A DNA stretch of 64,000 nt from Deroplatys truncata (GCA_030765065.1 CM060977.1:162201052-162265051), one strand, 5' to 3'; counted from the first letter of the stretch, positions 1 to 12,690 are shown. The notes: a model not told the origin generated them from the sequence alone. Translations and numbers: made by a program.

Positions 1-1900
1 CTTATTTATAGGCTTGCCTTAAGATACACCTAAAGATTATAAATGAACTGCTATTGGCTAATAAAACGCGCCAACATTAGCGTCTATTTTACTATCCAAT
101 GAAAACCACTAATACATATTACTTTTATAGAACATTCTGGAAGCTTTTTTTACTGAAAAGGCGCGAAACATTACGTAACTTCCTGGTTCCCGGTAACGAT
201 AAACAACTCACCCTTTGCTGCATTATTGCGTTATTGTTGACAGTTTCAGTAGAGCCGTATATTATTATTTACCAATAATAATTACAATTATTAAACCTCT
301 GAAATCAATGTTACATAAAAATACATATTCATATTAAAATAATTATTTACCTTTAAGTAATTTGTGATACAAATTACCGTATCAAATTTAGAAGCTACAT
401 TGCTGTTAAAATATCCATGAAAGGATATAACGTTATTCTTAATATTCTTAATTCTCCTTAATTTGTAATAGAGGGCCACTAAAGTTATTCACGACGTTCT
501 CAGATGAAATACCCATACTTCCTTACATACTGTCGCCATCCTCAAAGTTATTAATAGCATCATAGGCTGCTTTATTCTTATTGTAACTCCTTTCAATCTT
601 CTCATTTTTACAGTTAATCTGTATTGCTGTTAATCTGTTAAATTTGTATTGCTTCAAACAAATATATCTTTTTGTCATCTAATTTGCCTGTGAGCTTAAA
701 GTACCATAACAGTTTCTAGGGTTATCTTTAATTAAAGCCAGCTCTTCGTTGTAAAGGTAATTATTGCAAGATTTCCTTACAATATCTTTTTCACCGAGTT
801 TACGTTTAAAACAAGCATTAAAATGGATAGAAACATTCTAAAAGGGTTACAAATTACGTCTCAGCATTGGGACACGAATTTCTTAGCAATAGCTCGCACT
901 CCACTGAGATGAGAGATTCATTAAAAATGTAAATATTATAATCTGAAAAATGTCTTTTGACAAACCCAATTTTATTACAGCAAACTGAAGTACAGTTTAA
1001 GGCATTTTTGCAACACAAAGCTAAATGGATAGAAAAATTAAACTGTTGCAGTTTTACCTGGAAATGATTCTGAAAGTTAGTGAAAAGGTTTCCAAGGCAT
1101 GCTAGATCACTATTTGACCTAGTATTACAATAAAAACCAAACTGAATTAATAAATGGTTAAACGCAACCGCTGTTGTATTATTGAGGTTATATAAAAGTC
1201 AGATTTTGTGATTTGACCATTTTGTTAAATTTATTAAAATATTTTCAAAACACATTAAAACATGTATGTATTACCATCAGGAAGACGATAGAGAGAAAGG
1301 ATTGTTAACTATGACTGCCAAAGCTCCAATTTATCTTTCAGGACTAATGTCGCATTTAAATTAAGTTTCGTAAATGTAATATATTCACGGGCATATATTT
1401 CACTATTCCCATGTTTACGCTGCGATCTTACGTAATACATAACTAACTTAAAACCATGTATCTTAAAACATTAAAGATAATTAGAGTTCAGCTACTGTTC
1501 TTAAATTCATATACAGCTGCACGTGCTGTCCTTAATAATGACGTCCAGGTCATTTTAATTGCTCAAATGCCCTGAACACTTAAAAACAGAATATGTATAC
1601 AAGATGGACGCAACATTTGTTTTTGCGTAGTTTCTCATTTAGGTTTCTTTCTGTTGATAACTTGGGGAAAAAAGGGAACGCCGAACACGTGCATTTTCAG
1701 GCCAAGTATTTGGGTCCATCGCCAAGTTTTATTGCGTTTCAAAAATATGAGTTATGATAGATGAATGTAGTTCTGTATGTTTAGAGTTTTATTTCTGGAT
1801 CACTACTTCAGGTTATACCGATTTTAGATAAGAAGAAACATGTTCACAGGTAGTTTCAGAATCCAGTCTGTAAACATGCACAGGCATCGTGTTTTGATAC
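1..1900. other. Unassigned AT-rich sequence with a promoter-like start
   Basis: No coding region is supported. The first 260 bases hold a cluster of motifs seen in insect promoters. These are an inverted CCAAT (attgg) near 52, a CCAAT near 95, a palindromic bZIP-type site TTACGTAA near 172 and an ETS-like ACTTCCTGG just after it. I could not attach a first exon on either strand, so this is weak. The remainder is simple AT-rich DNA with no recognised repeat. Confidence 0.3.
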
Positions 1901-1910
1901 TCCTTGTAGT

Positions 1911-2500
1911 TTAAATCACTGTGGTAGATGCACTTACAATTTTGTTTCCAATAACTACTTGACGTCCTTGTCTAGGTTGTCTGCTTACAACCTTGTAATT
2001 TTCTTCACTCTTTGTTTCCCCAGGTACACTCTTGTTTGCACACACATTCACATTCTGGTGACCAGTAGGTTTGTCATTTACTTGCAGCGGTTGAATTGCA
2101 CGTGCAGAAACAGTTTCATTATTGGTCATATCACATTTATTCCAACTTTATTGCCATTTGAATTGAAACAGGTTGCGTCATTTCGCAGTAAGTGAGATTT
2201 TAGCACTGCTGAACCAAGATCCTGCATCTTTGTTAAACGATCGACCTGTTGCATTAGACTATTTACTTTGTACTACAGCATAGAAATTAACGAATCCTTT
2301 TGCTTAATTACATACGCAAGTCTTTGGTCCACCTTATTTTCTGAATTATCCCAATCTTTTATAATCAGCGAACTCCATAAAGTATTACGTTCATTCACTA
2401 TTTCACCTTCACTAAGAGAATTTACTTTATCCATATTTCCCAAAGAGACCCCTAGAAACTTTTTAACAGTACTGCACTGACTTCTCATCACAAATTTTCA
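1911..2500 (-). pseudogene. LINE ORF1-like remnant
   Basis: Two minus-strand blocks in different frames (2491-2273 and 2129-1911) read as one decayed protein. The first half is helical and charged and includes the stretch DQRLAYVIKQKDSLIS. It is followed, after a frame change, by a Q/L-rich coiled-coil-like stretch and then a basic segment with RQPRQGRQVVIGN. That order (coiled coil, then a basic IIGN-type motif) resembles ORF1 of insect Jockey-like LINEs as I remember them. The zinc-knuckle or PHD part expected in a full ORF1 was not found, and stops interrupt the join. It could also be an unrelated decayed ORF. Confidence 0.35.
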
Positions 2501-2801
2501 TATTTATTTTTATCTTAGCACAGCTATTATGAAATACACTACAGCTCATTCGCATTCTTTTCGGCCAGCATATAGGGGAAGAAAGGGTAGGACACATTTA
2601 TAGAACTAGGCAACATGCTCCCCCTCCTTTCAGACCTGGGAAAAAAGGAATGCGAATGGACTGCAGAACGGAAAATGTATCGTAGACCGCAACTACTTCA
2701 GCCTTACAACGTTTATACGTTGATTCTTCGGAAGCTTTGTTGGCAGAGAGGACAGAAACCCGCCCATTCACCACGATTGCCAACTAACCTAGCATAGTTG
2801 T

Positions 2802-2885
2802 CCTCGGTGGTCTAGGGGTACCATGTTAGCCACTAGTTCCCGAGTCGCGGCTTCAGACCCGGCGGAGTGCGATGGATGTTTTCGG
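2802..2885 (+). repeat. tRNA-derived SINE, decayed
   Basis: A tRNA-like head has an A-box-like segment (ggtggtctaggggtacc) and a degenerate B box (cttcagacccggcgg). The same layout recurs at 30640-30712, including the following cggcggag and a later t-rich stretch with cggc(c/t)gtaa. The two therefore look like members of one SINE family. The B box here has lost the GGTTC core, so it is probably inactive. Confidence 0.6.
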
Positions 2886-2889
2886 CCGT

Positions 2890-3310
2890 AATTTACATTA
2901 CAACGACCACCACCAGACATTACCACAATCACCACCATGACCACCATCTCGACCACCACCGAAACACTATGATGGGCACCATGACGATCACCACCACCAC
3001 GACCACCACCACAACCACCATGAAGACCGCTATAACGACCGCCACCACCAAGAACATCACCATCACCACGACCACAACCACCACTACTGCAACCAAGGCC
3101 ATCAAGATCATCACCACCACTACTACCATGATCACCACTCCCAAATATGCCAATACCTTAAACATTAATACCAGTACTTTTATTGTTACTTTTAAAACTG
3201 CAATCACCAGTCTCATCAGCAAAAAGGCTAATGAATCCAGTAATGCTGTTTATACCTTCACCATTACCGCTAACCCTACTACCAACATTATCGTCATGAT
3301 TACCATACCC
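2890..3310 (+). repeat. Imperfect ACC/CAC trinucleotide-rich tract
   Basis: A long low-complexity stretch is dominated by ACC/CAC triplets with ACG and ATC variants. It decays into less regular sequence after about 3160. It is open in several frames (Thr-rich on plus, Val-rich on minus), which follows from the triplet composition and is not evidence for a gene. It begins directly after the SINE tail at about 2885. Confidence 0.85.
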
Positions 3311-3439
3311 CTACCTTAGAATAAGTAGCAATGATCCAAGTAACCGAGCTCGAATCGCTCGGTGATGGGGTGAGGCATTCCCTGTGAGTTTTGTTATCTG
3401 TGTTATGAGAGATGCTAAATTCCCAAAGAACACACACAC

Positions 3440-3541
<102 letters not shown>

Positions 3542-3934
3542 AAATACTCTATTATAACCACAACAGCCATACTACTACCTCCAAACCATAAGTCACTACC
3601 ACTTCTACTTTGCAGCACACTGTTTTAAATAGCATCGTTCTAATGGTATACTACCTCAGAAAACCTGTTGGCCTAGTACACTAAGTTAAAGTTTACCACT
3701 CTGCTCATGCTGCATAATCGAGCCTTTGTATAGAAACGTGAAACAAATATCTCGTCATAGTGTGAACCAAGACTCCACTGGAGTATGAGCAGGTAGCATT
3801 CTTTGACTTCAAATGCTCAAAATGCTCAAACGTTTTTGTCCTCTTAGTACTAGTTTTGCTACTACCTATAGTAAGGTACTTTCTATGTTAAACAAAATCA
3901 GCATGGGACATACAAGAGAGGCTTCCAAACTTAC

Positions 3935-4113
3935 ATCCAGATTATCTGCGAAAGGTTGTAAAGGTTCAGCTTCGCTCGGAGAACTCAAGAACGGACCAGC
4001 CAGTTGTCGCCGCTGTAGTGCAAACAACAAAAGCAAGAGGTATTCTGCCCTTAAAGAAGGGTTTCTCTTATCTTGCACCAGTTTCCTTATCCAATCCACA
4101 GCCAACTTCCGCT
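3935..4113 (-). CDS. Internal exon of a DUF4485-like gene
   Basis: On the minus strand a strong acceptor (pyrimidine-rich gtttttccttcag, AG at 4115-4114) opens an exon that stays in frame. It ends at CTGGAT followed by the donor GTAAGT (donor G at 3934). The exon is 179 nt: two bases completing a split codon, then 59 full codons, so it ends in phase 0. The encoded segment carries a WIRKL motif, a leucine-rich helix with RAEYLLLLL, and a GPF-x-S-x-P loop. This is the pattern I associate with the DUF4485 domain (Pfam), whose typical form is a W-x-x-K-L helix, then a Y-x-x-x-L-L helix, then PF-x-x-P-P. DUF4485 has no defined biochemical function. Neighbouring exons were not identified; the upstream exon should lie above 4115 and the downstream one below 3934. 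The splice signals and absence of stops argue for a live host gene. Confidence 0.55.
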
Positions 4114-4139
4114 CTGAAGGAAAAACTTATAGGTAAATA

Positions 4140-5080
4140 ATATTCAGAAAACTCTTAAACAGTGACACATAAAACAAATGTATAAAAATTAGGTGTGGGC
4201 GTAAATAAAATTAAGCAATAAGTATTTGAAGATTTAATTATTTATGGCCTGTAGTGAATTCACTGAAATTGAAAAAAACTAATTTATCTTTTGTTTTCAT
4301 TTATAAGGGAATACTTATGGAAGACCAAAGATGCGCGGCTCTAATTCAAATCTAGCTTTCCTTTTCCGATTCTATGGGTGTAAACGCACAATCCAATACG
4401 TTTTAGTTCAACTCATTAGTGGGGAATATCTTGTCCGCCTCATAATCCAGAGGACTCGAGTAAAGCTACTTGTACACTTTCAAATTTTCGTCAAATCCAA
4501 TACATTACAAGGCTTTTCAAGAGTTGTAACAGCTTCACAACCTTTCTTGTCAAATTGCTTCCAGTACTTTTAAAAGTCTTGAAGGCAAATAAGGACATGC
4601 TCTAAACGATCAAAGATTTGACAATGATTTGATGGCTTTAGCCAATGGAATGCGAGTATTTACAGTGCGTCACGAAATCTGCAACATGGCTGAAAGCAAA
4701 AGTAAACAAAAAGGGTTACCTGGCCAAGGCATGTCGTATGCGAACTGATTAGGGTATACATAAGCTGGTCAAGCGTATGTCTAGGATTATCACAAGATGA
4801 AGCAGATGAACGCATATGAAGAATTAATTGCCAGGCAGTTTTACGAACTAAGTGTACATTAATTCAATGTTATATAGTGTGGTTAACCTATCAGTTGGTG
4901 TTATTTCCATTGTATTCCATGAATCGTAATGTGATTTCATTGGATATAATATGTGAAAGTGCTACATAATATTAGAACAATATTTCATCGCAAAATGTTA
5001 TATCTACCGTGAGCACATAATAAATTGCTTTGTGCGTAATATATTATCAGTGTGTTCTGAAGGGTTTCAGTTTGAAAAAA
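4140..5080. other. Non-coding stretch, probably intronic
   Basis: No repeat family or coding region could be assigned. Short open stretches (for example 4331-4573 plus) have no recognisable motif. If the exon at 3935-4113 is real, this would be intron or upstream sequence of that gene. Confidence 0.4.
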
Positions 5081-5935
5081 TCTGATGTGTTACACTCACA
5101 TGAGTTTCTCTACTCTTGTACAAAGTATTTTTACAAACGCTTACTCTCCATATGCTTCATGTTAATTGAGATATCGACATGTCAATCTTATTGCCAGTTT
5201 TCTTGTAGATGCAAGGTGAATGTGGTAGGTTTTAAGCGATAGTCAAATATTTTAACGCTGGTTGCTATGCGGCGCATTCCATTCTCTTTGCATGTCCAGG
5301 ACATAAAAAAAGGAATAACGAATTTGAGAAAATGTATAGGTATTGGAAAATTTAAGGGAATAACAAGCATAATCTCGAAAATGGTTCACTCAACAAAAAA
5401 AAATGTATATGACATAAATTGTGTATTTTAACGCGATCTACAGTTTTTGTGTAGTAAAATTTTGTCTATCTCTTATGGTTTACGAGTTATGCAAAAGTCG
5501 TTCACAATGAAGAATACTTTTGGAGACATTACCATAAAATTCAAGATATACATTTTATTTGTCATGAAAACATCTTAAACATATGATATTTTAATGAAAA
5601 TCGTTAGAGCAATTTTTGAGAAAATTAAAATTTTCGAAAAATGTTCCATGTAAAGGGTAATCTGGAGTGGGGGGGATTTTCTTGAAAACCTTCGTGTTGC
5701 ATCCTTGGAAGATACTGAATCTAAATACCAAGTTTGGTGTTTATCCGACTGTTCGTTTCTGAGTTATGCTATTCACAGACAGACACACAGACACACACAC
5801 GGATATGTTTCCAAAAATGCTTTTTTTGGATTCAGGGGGTCTCAAAACATATATTTCCGGTAAAATCTTGGTATCGAATTTTTGGGTGGAATACAATACT
5901 TCCCCTACATACTATACGTAGTAGAGAAAGTAAAA
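5081..5935 (+). mobile_element. Helentron-like non-autonomous element (HINE-like), copy 1
   Basis: This is the first of at least eight near-complete copies in the window. It starts TCTGATGTGTTACACTCACA and ends ctatacgtagtagagaaagt plus an A run. Features shared by the copies are a 5' hairpin (ATGTG, 7-nt loop, CACAT), a subterminal inverted repeat (actttctctac near the 5' end, gtagagaaagt at the 3' end), a central CA/CAGA microsatellite, and a 3' hairpin (TACTA, loop TACG, TAGTA). No transposase is encoded. This architecture matches Helentron-associated or DINE-1-type elements. The family assignment is inference; the repeat itself is certain. Confidence 0.8.
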
Positions 5936-6224
5936 AAAAAGACAACTTGTCAATACACAACTCTTGTCCAATCTTGTCACATATTGAAAAACTTTGGCAA
6001 ATTTTCTTGTAAACTCTTGAATTGAAAAAAAGTTTGATTGTGTACAAGGGGGCTTTAGAATCTCGTTTGTAAGTGTTAAATAGGTAAGGCATTTTCTGTT
6101 GTATCAATTTATTCTATGCAGATAAATGTCAGGTAGTTGCAGGCTCTGTGAGCTATAGTCTCATTTCAACATTAGTTATTCTTTTAGTAGTGTTTAACGC
6201 CCGTTCTTACTACATACGCACCAC

Positions 6225-7100
6225 AGGTGGTGAAATATTTGGGAAAGAAATTTTTAGGAACGAAACATTCCAGGCCTAATTTTAGGGTACCTCCCTGGCT
6301 TTCCAGTTATGACTTTGACAAACCTGGAAGAAACTTCAGTCAGGGAAGACTGTCCGGGCGGATTTTGAACTGCGTTCACTACCCGTTTCCGTGTCCGTGT
6401 CTTAACGACTTCGGCCACCCTCTTCGGTTACAGTAATTCATTGCTGGATACTACCACACAGCATTGAAGCGGTGTTAAAATGAAAAAGGGTAATTTTGAG
6501 TAATTCTTAAGTTAAAACTGGAAACACAAGAAATACCCAAATAAAGCCTCTTTGTATAATAAGGTATGTATTTAATTTAGCACCCGATGAACAATTTGTT
6601 TGAAATGCTGCTTACTTTATCTTCTTCTTCTTTCTCTGTTTATCCTCCTTATGTAGGAATTACTCCCCCAGGACATACAAGCGGGTGTCTGGGGTCAGAA
6701 GCCTGTCGAGGAGCAGATACTTTGGATCAGATACAATATCCAGAATGGGCGATCAGTCCGACGTCTGCTATGAGAGCGAAGAAGTAGATGATATGTAACG
6801 ATGGTGAAATAGATGAAAGGAAATTTAATGATGGAGCAGTTGGTTGAATGAATGGCGGGGGAAACTGGAGAACTCGGAGAAAATCCGATCACATGCCGCT
6901 TTGTCCACCATAAATTCCACATACGGGTCCCTGAGATCGAATTGGTGACAGGCGCTAGATACCATCCGAATGGTTTCTCAGTGTATCTTTTTCAGGGCAA
7001 AAGCTTAGTTTGGTCACAAGAAAATTTTAAAAGCTATTACAATGCGCATGCGTCGCGGCTATTCCACCATAAGAATAACTTAAATGGCCACCTCGTGTAG
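6225..7100 (-). repeat. SINE-like dispersed sequence
   Basis: On the minus strand 6430-6355 resembles a tRNA head (gggtggccgaagtcgttaag, A-box-like) with a weak B-box-like cagttcaaaatcc. Further on, 6690-6960 contains text reminiscent of SINE bodies. No ORF is supported. Boundaries are uncertain. Confidence 0.35.
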
Positions 7101-7885
7101 AAATAGCTGTCTACCTCACATTTAAGTGGTCCCGTGCTGGAATTTTGGTTAGGGTGTGTTACCCGGATAAGGGTTTTTTTCAGCAATTTTCCCTTATCCT
7201 GAAAGGTGAATATCGAATAATTTGAGCATCATTTCACCCATTTTCATTAACTCATCGTTCGATATGACCTACCCGGGTAAAGGATGTTAAAAGAAATAAT
7301 ACACAGGAAGACAGAGGACGATGGCACAGCAATGAATTAAAATCCATTGCCTGAGGTTTATTTTTCTGAAGTCCAATATCTATATTTTACATTAAGATAA
7401 TTTAGGTTTCCGAATGTTATATTAGGTTCATTTTTACTTCTTCAGTGTACCCTCAGATGTCACGTTTTCAAATTTGTTCCAACCACATTCCACTTGTCTC
7501 TTTCTTGATTATTAAGGTTTTTCTACACCAATGGAACCTAACACTGTACAACAAATTTAAGCCTTTTTTTGCTCTCAGAAATGAAAATAAGTATTTTAGT
7601 TAATTAACATGCGATAATTTCGAATCTGAAGTCGGTTTTTCTATCAACTAATGGAGGATGTGATGAATCTTTTGCAACCTTTAGTATTGTAGTTCATTTG
7701 TACTCAGTTTTAGGATGATGTTTTGCAATAATATTACTAGATTTGAATCCATCCTGCTAAATAAAATCATAAATAAGTATTATAATATTTTATAACCTAA
7801 AATACCCCAAGAAATATTTCTAAGAATGGTAAAATCATGCTCAGAATATTATAAAAAAACCCTTATTTGTTTAATAGTTCTTCCT
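7101..7885. other. Unassigned AT-rich sequence
   Basis: No coding region, tandem repeat or known repeat family was recognised. Two short related segments (acccggataaggg near 7160 and acccgggtaaagg near 7270) are the only internal similarity noticed. Confidence 0.5.
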
Positions 7886-7889
7886 GGAT

Positions 7890-8345
7890 GATTTACAGCG
7901 ATAATATGACTCCGAAACGTCTATGATTAGTTGATAGCAGTAATAAAGAAACATGTTAGTTACTGGTTTCCGTTTGCATCGCCTTTCCATTTCTAATGTG
8001 TCCTGGTGAAACCTTTCCTATGCTCATCCTAACGTTAACCAAGTTCGATAGTAAGAAATCCAAGTGGGAATGAAGTAAGTGAACACATTGCATTTCAATA
8101 TTTTATAATTCCTCAACAAATCTTCCACAAACGCTTTATAGTTCCCCAGGAAATTCACATATATCAATTTAAATGCAAACCAAGCTGTGTGGATGTTTTA
8201 TCGAATACAGCATCATTAAGCAATCACGTATTTGAGGCCCTCAAAGATGCCTTTAGCTTGACTCAAACGTTGAAATTTCCTCTGTGATTGTCGGAATGCT
8301 CTTCCTGTTTTGTCTATTGCCTTAATAAAGTTCTTCGTCAGCCCC
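7890..8345 (-). pseudogene. Fragment of a repetitive insect ORF family
   Basis: Read on the minus strand in shifting frames, this contains NFIKAIDKTGRAFRQ near the start, a NFLGNYKAFVEDLLRNYK block in the middle, then a HSHLDF-like block and a FHQDT block. That order matches a large family of uncharacterised insect proteins, commonly multicopy, in which FLGNYKA, HSHLDFF and GERFHQD blocks follow each other. This is from memory, and the function is unknown to me. Several stops and frameshifts break it. The copy abuts the Helentron-like element at 8405. Confidence 0.5.
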
Positions 8346-8404
8346 AGGTTTATATGCAATGTGCTAACATCATTTTAGCATCATCAAGTGGTTTTTATTT
8401 CACA

Positions 8405-9256
8405 CTTTTTACTTTCTCTACTACGTATAGTAAGTAGGGGAAGTATTGTATTCCACCCAAAAATTCGATACCGAGATTTCACCGGAAATATATGTTTTGA
8501 GACCCCCTGAATCGAAAAAAAGCATTTTTGGAAACATGTCCGTGTGTGTGTCTGTGTGTCTGTCTGTGAACAGCATAACTCAGAAACGAACAGTCGGATA
8601 AACACCAAACTTGGTATTTAGGTTCAGTATCTTCCAGAGATGGGACACGAAGGTTTTCAAGAAAATTCCCCCACCCCAGACTACCCTTTACAAGGAACAT
8701 TTTTCGAAAATTTTAATTTTTTCAGAAATGGCTCTAACGATTTTGATTAAAATATCATATGTTTAAGACATTGTCATGAGAAATGAAATGTATATCTCGA
8801 ATTTTCTGGAAATGTCTCCAAAAGTATTCTTCATTGTGAACGACTTTTGCATATCTGGTAAACCATAAAGGATGGGCAAAAGTTTACTACACAAAAGATG
8901 TAGATCGCGTTAAAATACACAATTTATGTCATATACATGTTTGTTGTTGAGTGAACCGTTTTCGAGATATTGCTTGTTATTCCCTTAAATTTTCCAACAC
9001 GATACTTTCTCTCACATTCGTTATTCATTTTTTTGTCCTGGACATGCAAAGAGAATGGAATGCGCCACATAGCAACCAGCGCTTAAAATATTTGACTATC
9101 GCTTAAAGCCTACCAATTCCCCTTGCATCTACAAGAAAATTAGCAATAAGATCGACATCTCGATATCTCGATTAACATGAGGTATATGGAGAATAAGCGT
9201 TTGTAAAAATAGTTTGTACAAGAGTAGAGAAAGTCATGTGAGTGTAACACATCAGA
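8405..9256 (-). mobile_element. HINE-like element, copy 2
   Basis: Reverse orientation of the family described at 5081. The 3' end (tttttactttctctactacg on plus) lies at 8405 and the 5' TCTGATG end at 9256. The central microsatellite is read as tgtgtgtctgtgtgtctg on the plus strand. It is near full length. Confidence 0.8.
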
Positions 9257-9633
9257 TTTTTTGTTCTACTACTATATTTTCTATTGGTTACACCCTAATT
9301 TCACAATAACTACTATATTGCTACTAACCCGCCCACAGGCCAAAATGCAACATTTTGTGTATCGTGGCTGCATTCCTCTTAGCATATCTAGACGTTTGTA
9401 TCATTACAGATCTACCAAAATGCTCTGGATAGTTTAAAGACTAATTATTATGCTCGTACTGGCATACGTTTCTTTCATATTAGCGGAGTGGGTTATTGGG
9501 TCTGAAGGATATAAATTCTCGTTATACAAAACACGGCCTTTAAAATCAGTTTCGAGTATGAAGAGATGTCACTGTTGAGGATTATGATCTGTTCCCAATG
9601 CACTCATTAGCCCATTAATATCATGACAGTAAA
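9257..9633. other. Unassigned spacer
   Basis: AT-rich sequence between the Helentron-like element and a more balanced region. Nothing recognisable. Confidence 0.4.
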
Positions 9634-10300
9634 TTAATTGTTAATTTTCTGTAAAATGACCTCAGATGGTATTCCCATTTTCTCTAAGGTGTTATTTTTG
9701 TACCAGGCTGCAAAAGATTCCATTCGTGAAGTCGAGATAATAGAATCTGGGGCGAAAACCTTATTGTTACCTATCGAGAAGGCTGTGTCAAAGTAATGGA
9801 CTGGCTCGGCAGGTCGGAGTCTCCGGGTCCCTGCCCGCTGGTCTCGAAGAAGTTTTCTCTGTTTGGAGGTGACTCCTGCAGACAATCTCCGTCGTATTGT
9901 GTTGTCTTGAAATAAAGGTTTTCCTGGGCAAGGTTTCTCTCAGAGTAGAGACAAGCGTCTTTGCTACGGCTTGCTAACGATAACGTAGACCTAGGATCGT
10001 GGACAGGTAATTGGACCACTGGATAAGGTGATAACACAAACACGTATAAGCTTTGAATTTAAACTGTAATTAAACTTTTGTTTACATATTGTACAAATAC
10101 CTGTAATTTTTTCACTTTCACAAAACGCGTGCCACTGTTAAGTATATTCCTGGCGTTGTAAACGTCTTTTATACTGCGCAACGAACTCTCACTTGATTCT
10201 CGCGCAACCTTCTGGTTTACACAACAACACATAACATTTAAACACAACATGTTTATTGGCACCTTCGCGGTATTAACATTAATCTCGCCGAAATATAACC
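9634..10300 (-). other. Possible minus-strand transcription unit or LTR remnant
   Basis: On the minus strand a TATAAAAG box lies at 10173-10166. About 35 bases downstream is a CAGT initiator-like sequence (near 10136), and AATAAA (near 10250) lies just upstream of the TATA box. Downstream are two overlapping ORFs of 90 and 83 codons in different frames (10043-9771 and 9885-9634). Neither resembles a family I know. A poly(A) signal close to a TATA box is compatible with a retroelement LTR, but no terminal TG...CA pair or second copy was found. It could also be a small host promoter. Confidence 0.3.
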
Positions 10301-10939
10301 ATCAGCACTTTCATTGTCCGTGGAATATTTCCGCGCGAGTTTTCTATCACTTACTAGCGTAGATTCGGCATAGGTTACATGTCGAGACTGGGGCACTGAA
10401 AAATAATTTTTGCTGTATTTATACTGAACTATCCCACCCTTAGAGCATAACTAAACTAATTTCTTATTGGTCACAATATCGTGCCGTTGGCCGCGTCATT
10501 CTTCAGCGAGTAATTCTACTCTCCTCTTATTGGGTTAAGTGCTTAACCACATAACTATTTACATTATCTAACCTGGGACTTTCCCTTCTTCCGCCAACAT
10601 TTCGCCTTCCACGTCACCTACTCTACCTTCTCTGATGTTAACAATAGAAGAATAGACTTCTCCCTTTCAGTTATATACAAAGACCTACAAGCTAGATAAA
10701 CTGAAAGGTTTCACTTCTACGCTCACAGTGCACGTTTTTAAGACTCCTAACTTGATAAACCAGGTATATTTTAACATGGAGGGTATTTACAACGAGAAAA
10801 AAATATAACTTAGTAACAAAAGTAATAATTACATTCCACAAAACGTCAGCACATCCAGGCACAGAAGGATCAGATATAACCATTGCTGAGAGATTTTGTA
10901 TTAAATATATCTATAGAAACGTAAGATAAATTGTGTGAG
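10301..10939. other. Unassigned sequence
   Basis: It contains two CCAAT-type motifs on the minus strand near 10467 and 10528 but no identifiable gene or repeat. Confidence 0.4.
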
Positions 10940-11760
10940 GATGTGAGCTTTGCCAGAAAGCTAAACCCATCAACGTTAAACTTCATTTTGTTCCACAAAC
11001 GATCATTAGATAGGAAGAGATCAAGTTGATTACCATAGATACCCATGGGGAATTGTCAGCCAGCAAATTCAATTGCAAATTCATTTTTGTCATGTATGAT
11101 GTCTTCATAAAGTTTTTAAAGATATGTAAACAAAATCAATTGGATTCCAAAGCATGGAAAAATTGAAGCAATATTGGCCGACAATGCACAGCACATAAAA
11201 GTTACATTTTCAAGGACATCTTGTCCAACAATGGAATAAAATTGTACAGCTCGTCGAGCCTTTATTATCAAGGAAATCCATGTGAGAGAACTATGAGAAA
11301 TCTTGGAATTTATTTTCGCATCCTAAGCCACTTGAACCATAAGCCAAAACATAGAAGACATAGTAAGCAGTACAACAAACCCTACCACAAAAACACCCCA
11401 TTCGAAATGATGAAAGGGAGAAAAGCAAAAGAATTGGTTACCTACGTCCCTTATCCCAAAGGACACACATAAACGATGGAAGAGAAGTGTAAAACAATCT
11501 TCCAGAGAATAAAGAGAAAAGCCGGAAGAGTTTGGAGAAAATAAACCAGAAGAAATGGAACCCATGGATAGGCGATAAAGTACTTCTGAAACAACATCCC
11601 ATCTCTAAAGCATCTTAAAGGATCTATAGAAGAATGCGTTTACCGTACAAAGGAGCATACACCATTCAAAACATTTATATGATTTTAAAGATGGGAATAG
11701 AACCATAGGAAAATACCACAAGATAATGCTGAAATCATTCAAGGAGAATGAAAATGTCAA
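10940..11760 (+). pseudogene. Ty3/gypsy-type integrase fragment
   Basis: A CELCQKAKP segment matches the second half of the integrase zinc-binding motif (C-x2-C). It is followed by an in-frame stop and then an integrase core start (ITIDTHGELSASKF, with the first catalytic Asp; FIFVMYDVFIKF). Further on in another frame come ADNAQ (second Asp position) and the GIKLYSSS...GNPCERTMRNLG block, equivalent to the helix with the catalytic Glu. TPFEMMKGRK follows. Order and spacing fit a gypsy-like integrase. It is broken by stops and at least two frameshifts. No LTRs for this copy were found, and it is cut off by the element at 11858. Confidence 0.75.
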
Positions 11761-11857
11761 TAACACACCAGAAAACAATGACGCGGACACCGATAATAAT
11801 GCATAGAGAAATAGAGAACATTTTCACCGCTTTTGTAATTAATCATAAGAGAAAAAA

Positions 11858-12690
11858 TCTGATGTGTTACACTCACATGACTTTCTCTACTCTTGTACAA
11901 CGTATTTTTACAAACGCTTATTCTCTATATGCTTCATGTTAATCGAGATATCGAGATGTTAATCTTATTGCTAATTTTCTTGTAGATGCAAGGGGAATTG
12001 GCTTTAAGCGTTTAAGAGCTGGTTGCTATGTGGAGTATTCCATTCTCTTTGCATTACCAGGACAAAAAAAAAGAATAACGAATTTGAGAAAAAGTATAAG
12101 TATTGGAAAATTTAAGGGAATAACAAACAATATCTCGAAAATGGTTCACTCAACAAAAAATATGCATACGACATAAATTGTGTATTTTAACGCGATCTAC
12201 ATTTTTTGTGTAGTAAAATTTTGTCTATCTCTTATGGTTTACCAGTTATGCAAAAGTCGTTCACAATGAACACTTTTGGAGACTTTCCCAGAAAATTGGA
12301 GATATACATTTCATTTGTCATGAAAATTTCTTAAACATAAGATATTTTAATCAAAATCGTTAGAGCCATTTTTGAGAAAATTAAAATTTTCGAAAAATGT
12401 TCCATGTAAAGGGTAGTATGGGGTGGGGGGGATTTTTTTGAAAACCTTCATGTCGCATCTCTGGAAGATACTGAACCTAAATACCAAGTTTGGTGTTTAT
12501 CCGAATGTTCGTTTCTGAGTTATGCTGTTCACAGACAGACACACAGACAGACACACAGACACACACGGACATGTTTCCAAAAATGCTTTTTATGGATTCA
12601 GGGGGTCTCAAAACATGTATTTTCGGTATCGAATTTTTGGGTGGAATACAATACTTCCCTTACTTACTATACGTAGCAGAGAAAGTAAAA
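11858..12690 (+). mobile_element. HINE-like element, copy 3
   Basis: Near-complete copy of the family at 5081. The microsatellite is CAGACAGACACA-type. The 3' end is gtagcagagaaagtaaaa, with one change in the hairpin stem. Confidence 0.8.
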
